From positions 1,426,001 through 1,490,000 of the forward strand of contig NZ_JBMHJM010000001.1 of the NCBI RefSeq assembly GCF_049747295.1: a stretch of DNA of 64,000 nt, read 5' to 3'. Positions within the stretch are counted from its first letter, which is position 1. Every line of letters begins with the position of its first letter. Under the pieces are notes generated by a model. The model did not search any database. It was not told where the DNA came from and saw only the letters and a program-made list of their open reading frames with translations. Position numbers and translations under genes: made by a program. Positions 30,001 through 45,000 of this stretch are shown here, piece after piece. This DNA comes from Afipia sp049747295 (GTDB lineage Bacteria > Pseudomonadota > Alphaproteobacteria > Rhizobiales > Xanthobacteraceae).

Positions 30001-33000
30001 GCAAGATACGGCAGACAAACAGGGCATCGGCAGCTTCACCACCAACATGCTTGATGAAGGCGCCGGCGATCTCGACAGCAAGGCATTCCACGAGCGCCTC
30101 GAGCGCCGTGCCATCACGATGAATTTTTCCGTCACCCGCGATTATGTCCGCGGCTCCATGCGCATGCTGAAGGGTGACAGTGGCGAAGCCTTCGATTTGC
30201 TGCGGCTGGCCCTCACCTCGCCGCGGTTCGATGCCGAACCGCTGGAACGCGTCCGCTCGCAGATGATCTCGAATGCGCGCCGCGAGACCACGAATCCCGT
30301 CAGCATCGCGGGCCATCGCTTCTGGGAAGAAGCCTTCGGCACGCACCCGTATGCATGGCGGCCGAACGGCACGGTGGAGAGCCTTTCAGCCATTCAGGCT
30401 GCGGACCTCAGGGATTATGCCCACCGTGTCCTGGCGAAAGACACATTGAAGGTTGCCGTCGTCGGCGACATCGATGCCGAAACCCTCGGCAAGCTGCTCG
30501 ACAAGACATTCGGGGCACTGCCCGCCAAGGCAGACCTGAAAGCAGTCCCTGCAATTGACGCGGCGAAGCCCCCGCGACACGCATTTGTGATGCTCGACGT
30601 GCCGCAGAGCTCCATCAACTTCGGTGGCCCCGGCATTGCGCGCAACGATCCAGACTTCATGGCCGCTTATATCGTGAACCACATCCTGGGCGGCGGCACC
30701 CTGTCGTCGCGGCTTTACAAGGAAGTGCGCGAGAAGCGCGGCCTCGCCTATTCCGTGTCGCAGTCCCTGATCTGGATGAACAAGTCGTCGGTCTTTGCCG
30801 GGACCACGGCCACGCGCGCCGACAAGGCCACCGAGACGCTCGACACCATCACCAGTGAAATCGCACGGATGGGCCGCGAAGGTCCGACGCAGCAGGAGCT
30901 GGATGAGGCGAAATCGTACCTCAAGGGATCGCAGATGCTGGCGCTCGACACGTCGTCAAAGATCGCAAGCGCACTTGTCCAATATCAGCTCGACAACCTC
31001 GGCATCGACTACATCGAGAAACGCAATGCCATCGTCGATGCCGTCACGCTGGATGATGCCAAGCGGGTTGCGAAACGCATCTGGGGCCAGGGCCTCTTGA
31101 GCGTCAGCGTCGGCCGCGCGTCACAGGCTGCTGCAGAGCCAGCCGCGCCCGCCAAATCGAATTAACGCGCCTCGATCATCGCGACGCGGACCCCGAGATA
31201 GACGAACAGCGCGCCGAGCGAGCGGTTGACCCAGACCGCCGCTCGCCTCGCCTGTCTCGCACGGTATGCGGCTTTCGCAGCGACGACCGCCACGCCACAA
31301 TTCCACAGCGTGCCGTTGATGTTGAAAATGATCCCCAGGATCACAAAAGCGAGCGCCTTGTGCGGCGAGTCGGCGGCGACGAACTGCGGCAGGAACGCCA
31401 GAAAAAATAGCGCCACTTTTGGATTCAGGGCGTTGGTCAATACACCCTGCCAGAACACCGTCCGCAGACTGGCTGGCCCGTCGGGAATGGGCGCTGCATT
31501 CGCCGCTCCAGCGCTGAGCACCATCCGAATGCCCATCCAGCAGAGATAAAGCGCACCAATCAGCTTCACGATTGTAAAAGCTACGGAGGATGCGGCAAGC
31601 AGCGCCGACAGACCGATAGCGGCGGCGAAGACATGCACCAGGCAGCCGCAACAAATGCCAAGGGCTGCGGCAATGCCCCCGCGCCAGCCAAGCTGGATGC
31701 TGCGCCCGACGATGTAGGCCGTATCGGGGCCGGGCGTGACATTGAGCAGAAAGCCGGAGAGAACGAACAGCCAGAGATCATGGATACCAAGCATCTTTCA
31801 CCCGCGCTGTGATGCGATAAGCTGCACATCAGTCACTAGTGGAGTGGATTTGACATTCGCTCCCCGTTTGCCGCACACCGATAAAGCGAATGTCAAATCC
31901 AGAACTCCACTAGCAACCAATATTTGCTAGTGGTCCCTTGATTCTAACGTTCGCAAAAAGCGCCTGCCTCAAACAGGATGCGAACGTTAGAATCGGACCA
32001 CTAGTATGCAGGCTCCCATCATGATTCGTCTCGCTCGCGCTGAAGATGCCGCCGTTGTAGCGGCAATCGTTCATGCGGCCTATGTGGTCTATCTTCCTCG
32101 CATCGGACAGAAACCCGGCCCCATGCATGACGACTACGATGAGTTGGTGGCGCAAGGCCGTGTGTATGTTCTTGAAGACGGTGCCAATATCGAAGGTCTC
32201 GTCGTGCTCATTCCCGAGGACAAGACGATGCTGCTGGACAACGTCGCCGTCCGACCCGAGGCACAAGGCAAAGGATACGGCAATCGATTGATCGCATTCG
32301 CCGAGGAGCAGGCACGGGCTGCGGGTTACAACAGCATTCGCCTGTTCACGCACGAACTGATGACGGAAAACCAGGCGCGCTACAAATACCTCGGTTTCGT
32401 CGAGACCCATCGCGGCGAGGGAAGAGGTCTGAAGCGCGTTTACATGACCAAGGCGCTTTGACCGCAGCTAGTGTGGTGGTTCAGAAGTTCGCTCCAGTTT
32501 TCCCGCGCGTCGTTCCAGCGAACTTCTGAGCCTAAACCACACTAGAATCATAAATTTGCTAGTGTCCTCTCGAATCCAAAGTTCGCTACGGAGCGCGCTG
32601 CACGATGAGGCGAACTTTGGATTCGGGACACTAGCCGAACAACGGCGTGCCCGGCACGAAAGCGTCGAATGCAGCCCAGAACTGCTGGCGGTAACGATCC
32701 TGCTCCTGCAGAATTTCGTGTTTGGAGCCGGCGATGACGAGGTGCGACCCGGCGCGCAGGTGATAGGCGAATTCTTCGATCGCCGCGGTGGAAACGACCG
32801 TATCGCTGCTGGCGGCGATCATCAAAATCGGTTGGCGGATGCGGGATGGATAATCCAGCGCGCGGAAATCCATCATCGCCTTGAACGCGGAATCCGCCCA
32901 CGCCACTGTGGGAGAGGCAATACCGAGCGTCGGATCCTCATCGAGGATCGCGACGTTGCGCGCGTAGCGAACCGGATCTGACGTCAGAGGATTTCCGATG

Positions 33001-36000
33001 AAGCCGTTCGTCCCGACCAGCTTGCTGTTGCCGCCGGGGACATAGTTGCCGCCCATCCCGAGCCAGCGCAGCCCACGCACCAGCATTCGTGTCGGTCTCT
33101 TCATGCTCAAACCGGGCAGGTCGATCATCGGCGCCGAGAGAACGATGCGATCGAACCAGCGCTTGCCGGACCGCGCCACGCGGAGCAGCACGGCGCCGCC
33201 CATCGAGTGGGCCAGCGCAAAGTAAGGCGGCGGACAATCCGGCAGCATGACCTGCTGGACGAAGGTTTCGACATCGATTTCGAAATCGGAAAATCGCCGC
33301 ACATAGCCTTTCCGCGGATCACGCAATTGCCGCGACGAATGCCCCTGCCCGCGCCAATCGATCATCGCGACTGCGAAGCCACGCTCGCGCAAGTCCCGCA
33401 CGGTCTCGAAATACTTCTCGATGGATTCGGCACGCCCCGTGAAAACACAGACCGTGCCCCTGCGGTTGGCGGGCGGCTGCCAGCGCGCGAACCTGAGTTC
33501 AGCGCCATCCGGCGTCTTGATGGTGCCGCTCACGACATTGTCGGGCACAGGATTGGACGGCGTGGAAACAAGAGTCATGGGCGGGACCGGTGGGGGCAAA
33601 TGAATCATGAAATCCGGCAGGAAACGGCGACCAAAAGAGAGATCGAATCCCTCTTGAACGCCCGGAGACCCCTCCCATATCAGTTTCGTGCAGGCCTCTC
33701 TAGGCTGCACGCAGAACGAAAACCCGGCCCAATGGCGGGTTGTCTGCTCTTCACCCAAAGAGTGGCGCGTTGTGCTTGCGAGACCGGTCTCTCGGACGAG
33801 AGTTTCTTGGACGAGGCCGTCACGCCAGAAGAACGCGCTGGTCGCTCATTAGGAGGACTAAACCATGCGTACTTTCGATCTCACCCCGTTTTATCGTTCC
33901 ACCGTTGGCTTTGACCGCCTGTTTTCGCTGCTCGATCAAGCGAACGGCGATGGCGCACCGGGCTATCCGCCCTACAACATTGAGCGCACCGGCGAGAACG
34001 ACTTCCGAATTACTGTCGCCGTATCCGGTTTCTCGCAAAATGAAATCTCGATTGTCGCGAAGGAAAACACGCTGACGATCAAGGGCGAGAAAGTTGCGAA
34101 TGAGAACAGCAAAGGCCAGTCCGAGGTACTCTATCGCGGCATCGCGTCGCGCGCATTCGAGCGTCAGTTCCAGCTTGCCGACTTCGTGCAGGTGAAGAAC
34201 GCTTCGCTTGAGAACGGCCTGCTCCATGTGGATCTCGTCCGCGAGATTCCGGAGGCTGCCAAGCCTCGCCAGATTCCGATCACCACGTCGGCGTCGAGTG
34301 CTCCGCAGGTCACCGAGAAGGCTGCGGCCTAAGCTATCGCCTCATAACCTCCCGTAGACTGCAAAGCGCCCCGATCCCCCGGGGCGCTTTTTTTTCGATC
34401 CTTCGAGGCGCGCGACATCCGAAGTGCGACCTTCGTCGATGGCTTCAAAGATAAGCATCAGACGACAACGTCGCCCTCACCGAAGTGAGGACGACGCGTC
34501 CCACCTGTCTTCCCCGTCCCAGAACGGAAAGATCAATCTAGTGGCTGCACCGGAGGCATGGCCTGCGTCGGCCAGAGCTTCAGCGTAGACGCTGTCGGCG
34601 CCGCCGCAGGTGGCTGCGCAACCGCACCGACAGTCGCAGCAGGTTTCGCCTCCGCAGTCTTGTCCAACGGCGCCACCGCAGCCGGCCGTTCAGCTGCCGG
34701 CGATCCGGCCGGATGTTGTGCCGCAGACGTTGCTGCGGTCTTCGCGGCCCCGGATGACTCGCTCGAAGTGGCAGAAGGAGTCGGTGCGGGCGCTGACGGC
34801 GACTGGCTGGCGACCTTCGGCGTCCCACCGTGGACATTGCCCTTGGCGACGTGTGGAACCGGTGCCGGCGGGCGCGGCGCGCGGCGGTAATCCTGTTGAT
34901 AAAGCGGCCGTCCCGGGGGAGGCCCGTAGGCCATTGCGTCGCCCACGGCGAGCGCCGGAGCAAAGCGCATGATCCGGCCGGTACGGGCATCAATGACCAG
35001 CCGGCCCTCAATGCCACGGGGACCGGCCGCAGCCATGGTGTAAACCCAACCGCGCCGTGCGACCGGGCCGAGCGGGATATATCCTGAGGAGCGGACGATG
35101 GTGGCGACCTGATAGGGCGGCAGCACAGGTCGGGGATACAGCCCGGTTCGTTCAACCCGGATCGGAGGCGGGGCATAGGAGTCGCGCTCGTAAACTTCCG
35201 GCGCATAGGGCCTCTGCACATGAGGTGCCGGTGCATAATAGCGCGGTGGGGGCGCGACTTCATCTTCGATCGGCGGCGGCCCGCCCATATCGTCCACCAC
35301 CGGGAGATCATCCGCCGCCATCGCAGGCTGCGCAGCCAAAGAAGCCGAGATTACCACGCCAGCCGCAAAAGCCTGCCAAACAAGCCTTTTCCCCGAGAAC
35401 AACGCCATTACATAACGCTCCCTTAGTGCCCCCAAAGAACCGTTTCAGACCGTTAAGGTCTGCGACGACTGTCGTGTCGGATTTGGGCGGAGCTTTGGCC
35501 GCACAGCGGCGCCTTTGTCGTATTCGCAAGGCACGCGGGGACGATGTCGACTTTGGGCTATCCCAGCAGGGACTCAGGCGCGCTTGTGTGATAGGAAAAA
35601 GTTTGGCAATCTCGTGGTTAGGACAGTATCACTGTCCCAATTTTCCGGGGAAGCCCGGCACAGTAGTTGCGAGTCCCTCGCAACACTGACCAGTTAAGCA
35701 GGCCGCATGTGAACCGGAGACGGCACGAGCGAACTGCACTTTCGAAAGCAAGGCTCGTCAGATGCGAGCGGTGGCCTTCAGGGTGCCGCAAGGTCGAAGC
35801 TGCGGCCAAAATGGGTTTAAATAGACAGCTTCTAAGGAAGCGTGGGGATAAGAATGAGCGGGTCAGAGTTCGAGCGTGACGACATCAAGGTGGATGCGCC
35901 CATGGCGGACCAGGCCTTGAAACCACGTGAACACACTTGGCGCCCGGCAGCCGAGGGTCTGTACGATCCCGCGCTGGAAAAAGACTCCTGCGGTGTCGGC

Positions 36001-39000
36001 TTCATCGCCAACATCAAGGGCAAGAAATCGCATCAGATCGTCAGCGATGCGATCAACATTCTTTGCAACCTCGAGCATCGCGGCGCTGTGGGCGCCGACC
36101 CGCGCGCCGGTGACGGCGCAGGCATTCTCGTGCAGATTCCGCATGCATTCTTCGCCCGCAAGGCGAAGGAACTCGGCTTCACGCTGCCGAAGCCCGGCGA
36201 CTATGCCGTGGGCTCTCTCTTCATGCCGCGCGAAAAGCCATGGCGCGAAGTCATCCAGGGCATCGTCGCGGATCAGGTCAAGAAAGAGCACCTGACGCTG
36301 ATCGGCTGGCGCGAAGTGCCAACCGACAACTCATCGCTCGGTGAGACGGTCAAGCCGACCGAGCCGAATGTGATGCAAGTGTTCATCGGCCGCGGCGAGG
36401 ACACCAAGTCGGAAGACGATTTCGAACGTCATCTCTACATCCTGCGCAAGGCGATCTCGAACGCGATCTATCAGCGTCGCGAGCGGTCGCTTGCCGGGTA
36501 CTATCCGATGTCGATGTCGTGCCGGACCGTCGTCTACAAGGGCATGTTCCTCGCCGACCAGCTCGGCAAGTACTATCCCGACCTGCACGAAGCGGATTTC
36601 GAATCCGCGCTGGCGCTGGTTCACCAGCGCTTCTCGACCAACACCTTCCCGGCGTGGTCGCTGGCGCATCCCTATCGCATGATCGCGCACAACGGCGAGA
36701 TCAACACGCTGCGCGGCAACGTCAACTGGATGGCCGCACGCCAGGCGTCGGTAAGCTCGGAGCTCTACGGCGAAGACATCACCAAGCTTTGGCCGATCTC
36801 CTACGAAGGCCAGTCCGACACGGCGTGCTTCGACAACGCACTCGAATTCCTCGTGCAGGGCGGCTACTCGCTGTCCCATGCCGTGATGATGATGATTCCG
36901 GAAGCGTGGGCCGGCAATCCGTTGATGGATGAGAAGCGCCGCTCCTTCTACGAATATCATGCGGCCCTGATGGAGCCGTGGGACGGCCCCGCGGCCATCG
37001 CCTTCACCGACGGCCGCCAGATCGGCGCGACGCTCGACCGCAACGGTCTTCGTCCAGCGCGCTATCTCGTCACCAAGGATGACCGTATCGTCATGGCGTC
37101 CGAAATGGGCGTGCTGACGATTCCGGAGGACCAGATCGTCACCAAGTGGCGCCTGCAGCCTGGCAAGATGTTGCTGGTCGATCTGCAGCAGGGCCGCCTC
37201 ATCCCTGACGACGAGATCAAGGCGGAGCTGTCCAGGAGCCATCCTTATCGCGAGTGGCTCGACCGCACGCAGATCGTGCTCGAAGACATGGCTGAATCTC
37301 CGGCCAAGGCCTCGCGCTCAAACCTGTCGCTGCTCGATCGTCAGCAGACGTTTGGCTACAGCCAGGAGGACCTCAGCATCCTGATGACACCGATGGCGTC
37401 CACCGGCGAAGAAGCCGCGGGCTCCATGGGCACCGACACGCCGCTGTCGGCGCTGTCGAACAAGCCGAAGTCGCTGTTCACCTACTTCAAGCAGAACTTC
37501 GCGCAGGTGACCAATCCGCCGATCGACCCGATCCGCGAAGAGCTGGTGATGAGCCTCGTCTCAATCATCGGCCCTCGCCCGAACCTGTTCGACCTTGAAG
37601 GCCTGTCGAAGACCAAGCGCCTCGAAGTGCGTCAGCCGATCCTGACCGACGCGGACCTCGAGAAGATCCGCTCGATCTCGGAGGTCGCCGACAATCACTT
37701 CAAGTCGCGCGCGCTCGACACCACCTTCCATGCCGGCCTCGGGGCCTCGGGCATGGAGCAGGTGCTTGACGAGCTGTGCGGACGCGCTGAAGCGGCCGTG
37801 CGTGAAGGCGTCAACATCATCATCCTGTCGGACCGCGCTGCCGGATCCGACCGTATCCCTATTCCGTCGCTGCTGGCCTGCGCCGCCGTGCATCATCACC
37901 TGATCCGCGTCGGCCTGCGCACGTCGGTCGGCCTCGTGGTCGAGTCCGGTGAGCCGCGCGAAGTGCATCACTTCGCCTGTCTTGCGGGCTATGGCGCCGA
38001 AGCGATCAATCCATATCTGGCATTCGAGTCCATCATCGCGATGAAGGACCAGTTGCCGGCCAAGCTCGACGACAAGGAAATCGTCAAGCGCTACATCAAG
38101 TCGATCGGCAAGGGCCTGCTCAAGGTCATGTCGAAGATGGGCATCTCCACCTATCAGTCCTATTGCGGCGCGCAGATTTTCGACGCCGTCGGCCTGAAGG
38201 CGGATTTCGTCGCGAAGTATTTCGCGGGCACGCACACGCGCATCGAAGGCGTCGGCCTCGCCGAAATCGCCGAGGAGACCGCACGTCGTCATTCCGAAGC
38301 CTTCGGCGAGGAACAGGTCTACAAGACGGCGCTTGATGTCGGCGGCGAATATGCTTTCCGCTCCCGCGGTGAAGAGCACGCGTGGAATGCCGAAACCGTT
38401 TCGCTGCTCCAGCATGCCGTGCGCGGCAATTCGCAGGAGCGCTATCGGTCATTCGCCAAGGTTCTGAACGAACAATCCGAGCGGTTGTTGACGCTGCGCG
38501 GCCTGTTCCGGATCAAGACCGCCGAAGACGACAAGCGCAAGCCGGTGCCGCTCGACCAGGTCGAGCCGGCGAAGGACATCGTCAAGCGCTTCGCTACCGG
38601 CGCAATGTCGTTCGGCTCTATTTCCCGTGAAGCCCACACCACGCTTGCGGTCGCCATGAACCGCATCGGCGGCAAGTCCAACACCGGCGAAGGCGGCGAG
38701 GAAGCGGATCGCTTCAAGCCGCTTCCGAACGGCGATTCACTGCGTTCGGCGATCAAGCAGGTGGCGTCGGGCCGGTTCGGCGTGACGACGGAATATCTCG
38801 TCAACTCCGACATGATGCAGATCAAGATGGCGCAGGGCGCGAAGCCCGGCGAAGGCGGTCAACTGCCCGGCCACAAGGTCGACGCGACCATCGCCAAAGT
38901 GCGCCACTCCACTCCGGGCGTCGGCCTCATCTCGCCACCGCCGCACCATGACATTTACTCGATCGAAGATCTCGCGCAGCTCATCTACGACCTCAAGAAC

Positions 39001-42000
39001 GTCAATCCGGACGGTCAGGTATCGGTGAAGCTGGTCTCCGAAATCGGCGTCGGAACGGTTGCCGCCGGCGTTGCCAAGGCACGCGCCGACCACGTCACCA
39101 TTTCCGGCTTCGAGGGCGGAACGGGCGCTTCACCTCTCACCTCGATCAAGCACGCCGGCTCGCCGTGGGAGCTCGGCATCGCCGAAACCCACCAGACGCT
39201 GGTGCGAGAACGGCTGCGCAGCCGTATCGTGGTGCAGGTGGACGGCGGTTTCCGGACCGGCCGCGACGTCGTCATCGGCGCCCTGCTCGGTGCGGATGAA
39301 ATGGGCTTCGCCACCGCACCGCTGATCGCGGCCGGCTGCATCATGATGCGCAAGTGCCATCTCAACACCTGCCCGGTCGGCGTCGCGACGCAGGACCCGG
39401 TGCTGCGCAAGCGCTTCACCGGCCAGCCCGAGCACGTGATCAACTACTTCTTCTTCGTCGCCGAGGAAGTGCGCGAGATCATGGCCTCGCTCGGCTTCCG
39501 CACCTTCCAGGAGATGGTCGGCCAGAGCCAGATGCTCGACCAGACCCGCCTGGTGGCGCACTGGAAGGCGAAGGGCCTCGACTTCTCGAAGCTGTTCTAC
39601 AAGCAGCAGGCGCTGCCCGGTCAGAAGATCTACCACGCGGAAGCGCAGGACCATCATCTGGACAACGTGCTCGACCGCACGCTCATCAAGGAAGCGCGCG
39701 CAGCGATCGACCGCGGCGCGCCCGTGAAGATCTCCGCCGAGATTCACAACACCGACCGCAGCGCGGGCGCGATGCTGTCGGGTGCGGTGGCCAAGGCCTA
39801 CGGCCATGAAGGTCTGCCGCTCGACACCATTCACGTCAGCCTCAAGGGCACCGCAGGTCAGGCGTTCGGCGCATGGCTCACACGTGGCGTCACCTTCGAC
39901 CTCGAAGGCGAAGGCAATGACTATGTCGGCAAGGGTCTCTCCGGTGGCCGCATCATCGTGCGCCCGCCGCGGATTTCGGGCATCGTTCCGGAAGAGTCCA
40001 TCATCGTTGGCAACACCGTCCTTTACGGCGCGATCGAGGGCGAAGCCTATCTGCAGGGTGTGGCCGGCGAGCGTTTCGCCGTGCGTAACTCAGGCGCGGT
40101 CGCCGTTGTCGAAGGTGCCGGCGATCACTGCTGCGAATACATGACCGGCGGTATCGTCGTGGTGCTCGGCCGGACCGGCCGCAACTTCGCGGCCGGCATG
40201 TCCGGCGGCGTCGCCTACGTCATCGACGAGGACGGCACCTTTGAGAAGCGCTGCAATATGGCGATGGTCGATCTCGAGCCGGTGCTCTCGGAAGAGCTCA
40301 TCAACGAGAACGCGTTCCACCAGAGTGGCGATCTCGAGGCCCATGGCCGCGTCGACGTGTTTGCGAACCTGCTTGGCGAGGACGTCGAGCGCCTGCATGT
40401 TCTGATTACACGTCACGCCAAGCTCACTGGCTCGGCGCGGGCGCAGCATATTCTCGCGAACTGGAAGACGTATCTGCCGATGTTCCGCAAGGTCATGCCG
40501 GTCGAATACCGCCGCGCGCTGAAAGAGATGAAATCGCGCGAGCCGGAAGAGCCGAAAATCGCAATCGGCGCATGAGCAAATCGGTTTTTGAATTCTCCTT
40601 GTCGGAGCTTCGGGTTTAATGGGTAAGGTTACAGGTTTTCTCGAGATCGAGCGCAGTGAGCGCCAGTACGCGCCGGTTGCGGAGCGGGTGAAGAATTTCA
40701 AGGAATTCGTCATTCCGCTGAGCGAGAAGGACGTTCGCGATCAGGCAGCGCGCTGCATGAATTGCGGCATTCCGTATTGCCATGGCACCGGCTCGGTTCA
40801 ACCCGGCACGCCCGGTTGTCCGGTCAACAACCAGATCCCGGACTGGAATGACCTCGTCTACAACGGCAACTGGGAAGAAGCGTCGCGCAATCTGCATTCG
40901 ACCAACAATTTCCCGGAATTCACCGGCCGCATTTGTCCGGCACCATGCGAAGCGTCCTGCACGCTGAACATCAACGACAATCCGGTCACGATCAAAACCA
41001 TCGAATGTGCCATCGTCGATCGCGCCTGGGATAACGGCTGGCTCAGACCGGAAATCGCCGCGCAGAAGACCGGCAAGAAGGTTGCCGTCGTCGGCTCCGG
41101 CCCCGCCGGCCTTGCCGCCGCACAGCAGCTTGCGCGTGCCGGTCACGACGTCCACGTGTTCGAGAAGTTCGCCAAGGCCGGCGGCCTGCTCCGCTACGGC
41201 ATTCCGGACTTCAAGATGGAAAAGGGCATCATCGACCGCCGCGTGGCGCAGATGGAAGCCGAAGGCGTGGTCTTCCACTACAACACCGTGGTGGGCGGCG
41301 CTTATGCCGGCGCGACCGATCCGCAGGATCTCTTGAAGAACTTCGACGCGGTGGCGCTGACCGGCGGTGCAGAAGCGCCGCGAGATCTGCCGATCCCCGG
41401 CCGCGATCTCGACGGCGTCCACTACGCGATGGATTTTCTGCCGCAACAGAACCGCCGCGTCGGCAACGAGCCGTTGAACGGCACCCGCGAGATTCTTGCC
41501 AAGGGCAAGGATGTGGTGGTGATCGGCGGCGGCGACACCGGTTCGGATTGCATCGGCACGTCGATCCGTCAGGGTGCATCCTCAGTCACACAGCTCGAAA
41601 TCATGACGGCTCCGCCGGAGCGCGAGAACAAGGGGCTAACTTGGCCGAACTGGCCGCTCAAGATGCGCACGTCGTCGAGTCAGGCGGAAGGCGCCAAGCG
41701 CGACTACGCCGTGCTGACGCAAAAATTCTCCGGCGAAAACGGCAAGGTGGCGAAGCTGCATTGCGTCCATGTGGACGAGAAGTTTCAGCCGGTGCCGGGC
41801 AGCGAGTTTGAACTGAAGGCCGAGCTGGTGCTTCTGGCCATGGGTTTCGTGCATCCGGTGCATGAGGGCCTGCTCAAGAAGCTCGGCGTCGAACTCGATC
41901 CGCGCGGCAACGTGCGCGCCTCCACCAACGACTATCGGACGTCGATCCCGAAGGTGTTCTCCTCGGGCGACATGCGCCGCGGCCAATCGCTCGTCGTCTG

Positions 42001-45000
42001 GGCGATCCGTGAAGGCCGCCAGTGCGCGGCATCGATCGATCAGTTCCTGATGGGATCGACCACCCTGCCCCGCTGATCAGCGTCGCCAAAAAAATAAAAA
42101 AGCCCCGCCATCGTGCGGGGCTTTTTGATTCATGACTTCCCCGACGCGCGGTGTGAAGACCACCGGCTCGCATGGCGGTCTCGACGCGGCCAGAGAAAAA
42201 GGCCCCGTCCAGTGGCGGGGCCCTTTTCTCCGCATCCATCGGGTCGGATTACTCGATGACGCGGATGACGCGGCGGGTGCGCGGTTCAACGATCACGCGC
42301 TGATTGTTCACCACCGCGTAGCTGTATTCGGCATGGCGCGGCACAGGGTGGACTTCGACGTATGTCGGCAGCGGTTCGCCGACGACGACACGCTCACGCA
42401 CGACGACTGAATGTGCAGGTGCGCCGGTCACCGACGAAATCACAGCTGTCGGGATATCGACGGCTGCACCGACGGCCGCGCCGACTGTACCACCGACCGC
42501 AGCGCCAAGCGGACCAGCAACTGCACCGCCGGTAGCTGCGCCGTTGTTCGCGCCTTCAATGGTGGCGGCCTGCGCAAACGCCAGACTTGGCGACAGGGCA
42601 AGGACGGCAACGGCCACCGCTGTACGAATTCTCATGTCATCCTCCAGTACGCATTTCAGAGAATGACCAACGACTCCTCACCCCGACCGTTCCGGAAAAA
42701 GCGCGTTGGAACTTTGCAGAATTTTAGTGTTGGAACGGAACAAGTCCGCTCCAAATTCTCAGCGTGAGAACCACGGGAAGAAGGACGAAAATCCACTCGG
42801 CGCAGGGTGAGGCGCTTCGCGGGGCGCGCGCTGACGCGAAGAACCACCTTGTGCCTGCCCGTCAACTGAGCCTTGCGCGACGGATTGCGGTGGCCTCTTC
42901 GGCTTCGGCTTCGCAGCTGAAGCTGCTGCTGCAGAACCGTCCGATGGCGCGGCGACGACAGCCGGATCTCCTGCGGGGGCCGTCAACGATCCGACTTCAC
43001 GCCGCGGCCATGAAAAATCGTCCGCGCGGCCTGCGGGCGGGCTCAACGGGTCACCTTTGACCAGAGTGCGTGAGGTCAACGCATCAACCGATGTGGGGCG
43101 CGCGCCCGTCCCACCCAACAGTTCATCGCCACCGACTGACGACGCCACCAGCGGCATGATCGGTCCGACGAGCGGACGCGGCCGTCCGGCGGCATCAGGC
43201 GTGACACTGGGGCCGACACTGGCTTCAGGCTCCGTTGGCAATTCCACCGGCGCGGTTCGCGATCCAAGGACACGGCGGATTTCGCGCTCAGTATAGTGCG
43301 CAAGCTTGCGCGCGCCGGCCTTGGTGAAGAATACGCCGTCCGACGATCGCAGCCGGCGGATCTGACCTTCGAAGTCCGGACCTTGCTGTGCAAAACGTCC
43401 CGAATCATCGACGAACCCATCCCACACATCGACATAGGTGATCCCGGCCTTGCCGGCAGCGTCGCGATAAAGCGCATCGAGGAACAGCATGTCCGATGTC
43501 GCCTTCGGGCCGCGCACCGCAGGCAGGCCGACCCAGAGGACCGGCACGCCCTTGGTCTTCAGGACTGCGATCATCTCCTCGATTTTTTTCGTGTAAAGTT
43601 CGACCCAGCGGTCGTCACGGAATTCATAGGAGCCACCGCCCGAGCGCGCAGCTTTCTCTGGCGCGACAATGCTGGGCTGCTCGTCGTCATCGGGAGCGAC
43701 TTCACTGTCAGCGGGCTTGGTGTCACCGGGCTTGGCTTCTGCCGGCTTGCTGTCCGCGGTCTTGTTATCTGCAGGCTTGCCGTCGGCCGCCTTGTCGTCG
43801 GGTTTCTTCGCGCCCTTCTTGTCGGCTTTATCGTTACTCTTGTCGGTGCTTTTGGCGTCGGCCTTCTTTTCCGGCTCACGGATCGGAATGCGATCATGGA
43901 GGCCCAGCATCACAACGATCGCATCCGGCTTCTCGGTGGCGAGAATGCTCTTGGCCGCCGCGGCCCAGTCGGATGGCTCCCCTTTGGGCTGATATTTGAT
44001 CAGACCGGATACGGTCTTGTGTTTGCGGATCACGCCGAGTTCGGGCGTCTCCGATAGCGCGTCCTCAAGACCATAGGCCAGCCAGTCGGCCATGGCATCG
44101 CCGAGCACCAGCACATTGCGTTCGGCTGGCGCTTCCCGCTTTGCAGGTGGGGGAGCGCGCGAAAAATCCTGCGGGCGCGGGGCCTGCTGCGGCTCCGAGG
44201 AGCGGGGACCAAACACATCGCCGAACGGCGCGAAGAACCCGCGTTGCTGCTGCGGATGCTGCGGCGCCGGACGGCGGCCGAAACCGCCAAAGCCGAAATC
44301 AAAAAACTGGGCCGAAGCCGGAGCAACAATGCCGAACATCATCGATGCCGCGACCGCCAGGACGATGAGCGGACCGCGTTCAGTAAACAAGCGCAGGAAA
44401 GGCTTCCGTTTCGGCATCTGTCTCACAGCGTGGAGAAATCGCTACGTCAAAATAATAGCAGATTCAGGCCCCAAGGGGGCGAAATCAGCGGGCGAAATCG
44501 CGCGCCATAAACGGCTCTCCAGGGGTCTCCGTCAAGAGCTCTTCCGACGGCGAATGGCCGCGATTGTTCCCAGCCATTCTCGCACCTCAGGACCGGATCC
44601 CCTCCTCCGCGATCTCTTCTTCAGTGATGCTGGCAGCAAGGCGACCATCGTTGGTCGGCATTGCCCGTTGCCATCCGCCGCGCGCAAACCAGAGCATGCA
44701 AAACACAGCCGTGGCGATGTTGGCGATCGGGAACGACCACCAGATGCCCTCGACATGCAGCGATGTCATCTTCGAAAGCACGTAAGCAAGAGGCAGTTGG
44801 AACACGCATTGAGAAACAAGTGCGACGATCATCGCCGCCATCATGTTGCCCGAGGCGCGGAAGGCGGACACGACGCAAAGCTGCACGCCGATACCGCCCC
44901 ATGTCAGACACATCAGCCGAATGAAATGTGCGCCCTCCGCGATGACCCCGGGGTCGGTCGGCACGAAGAAGGCAACGACCACAGGCGCAAACGCGAACAC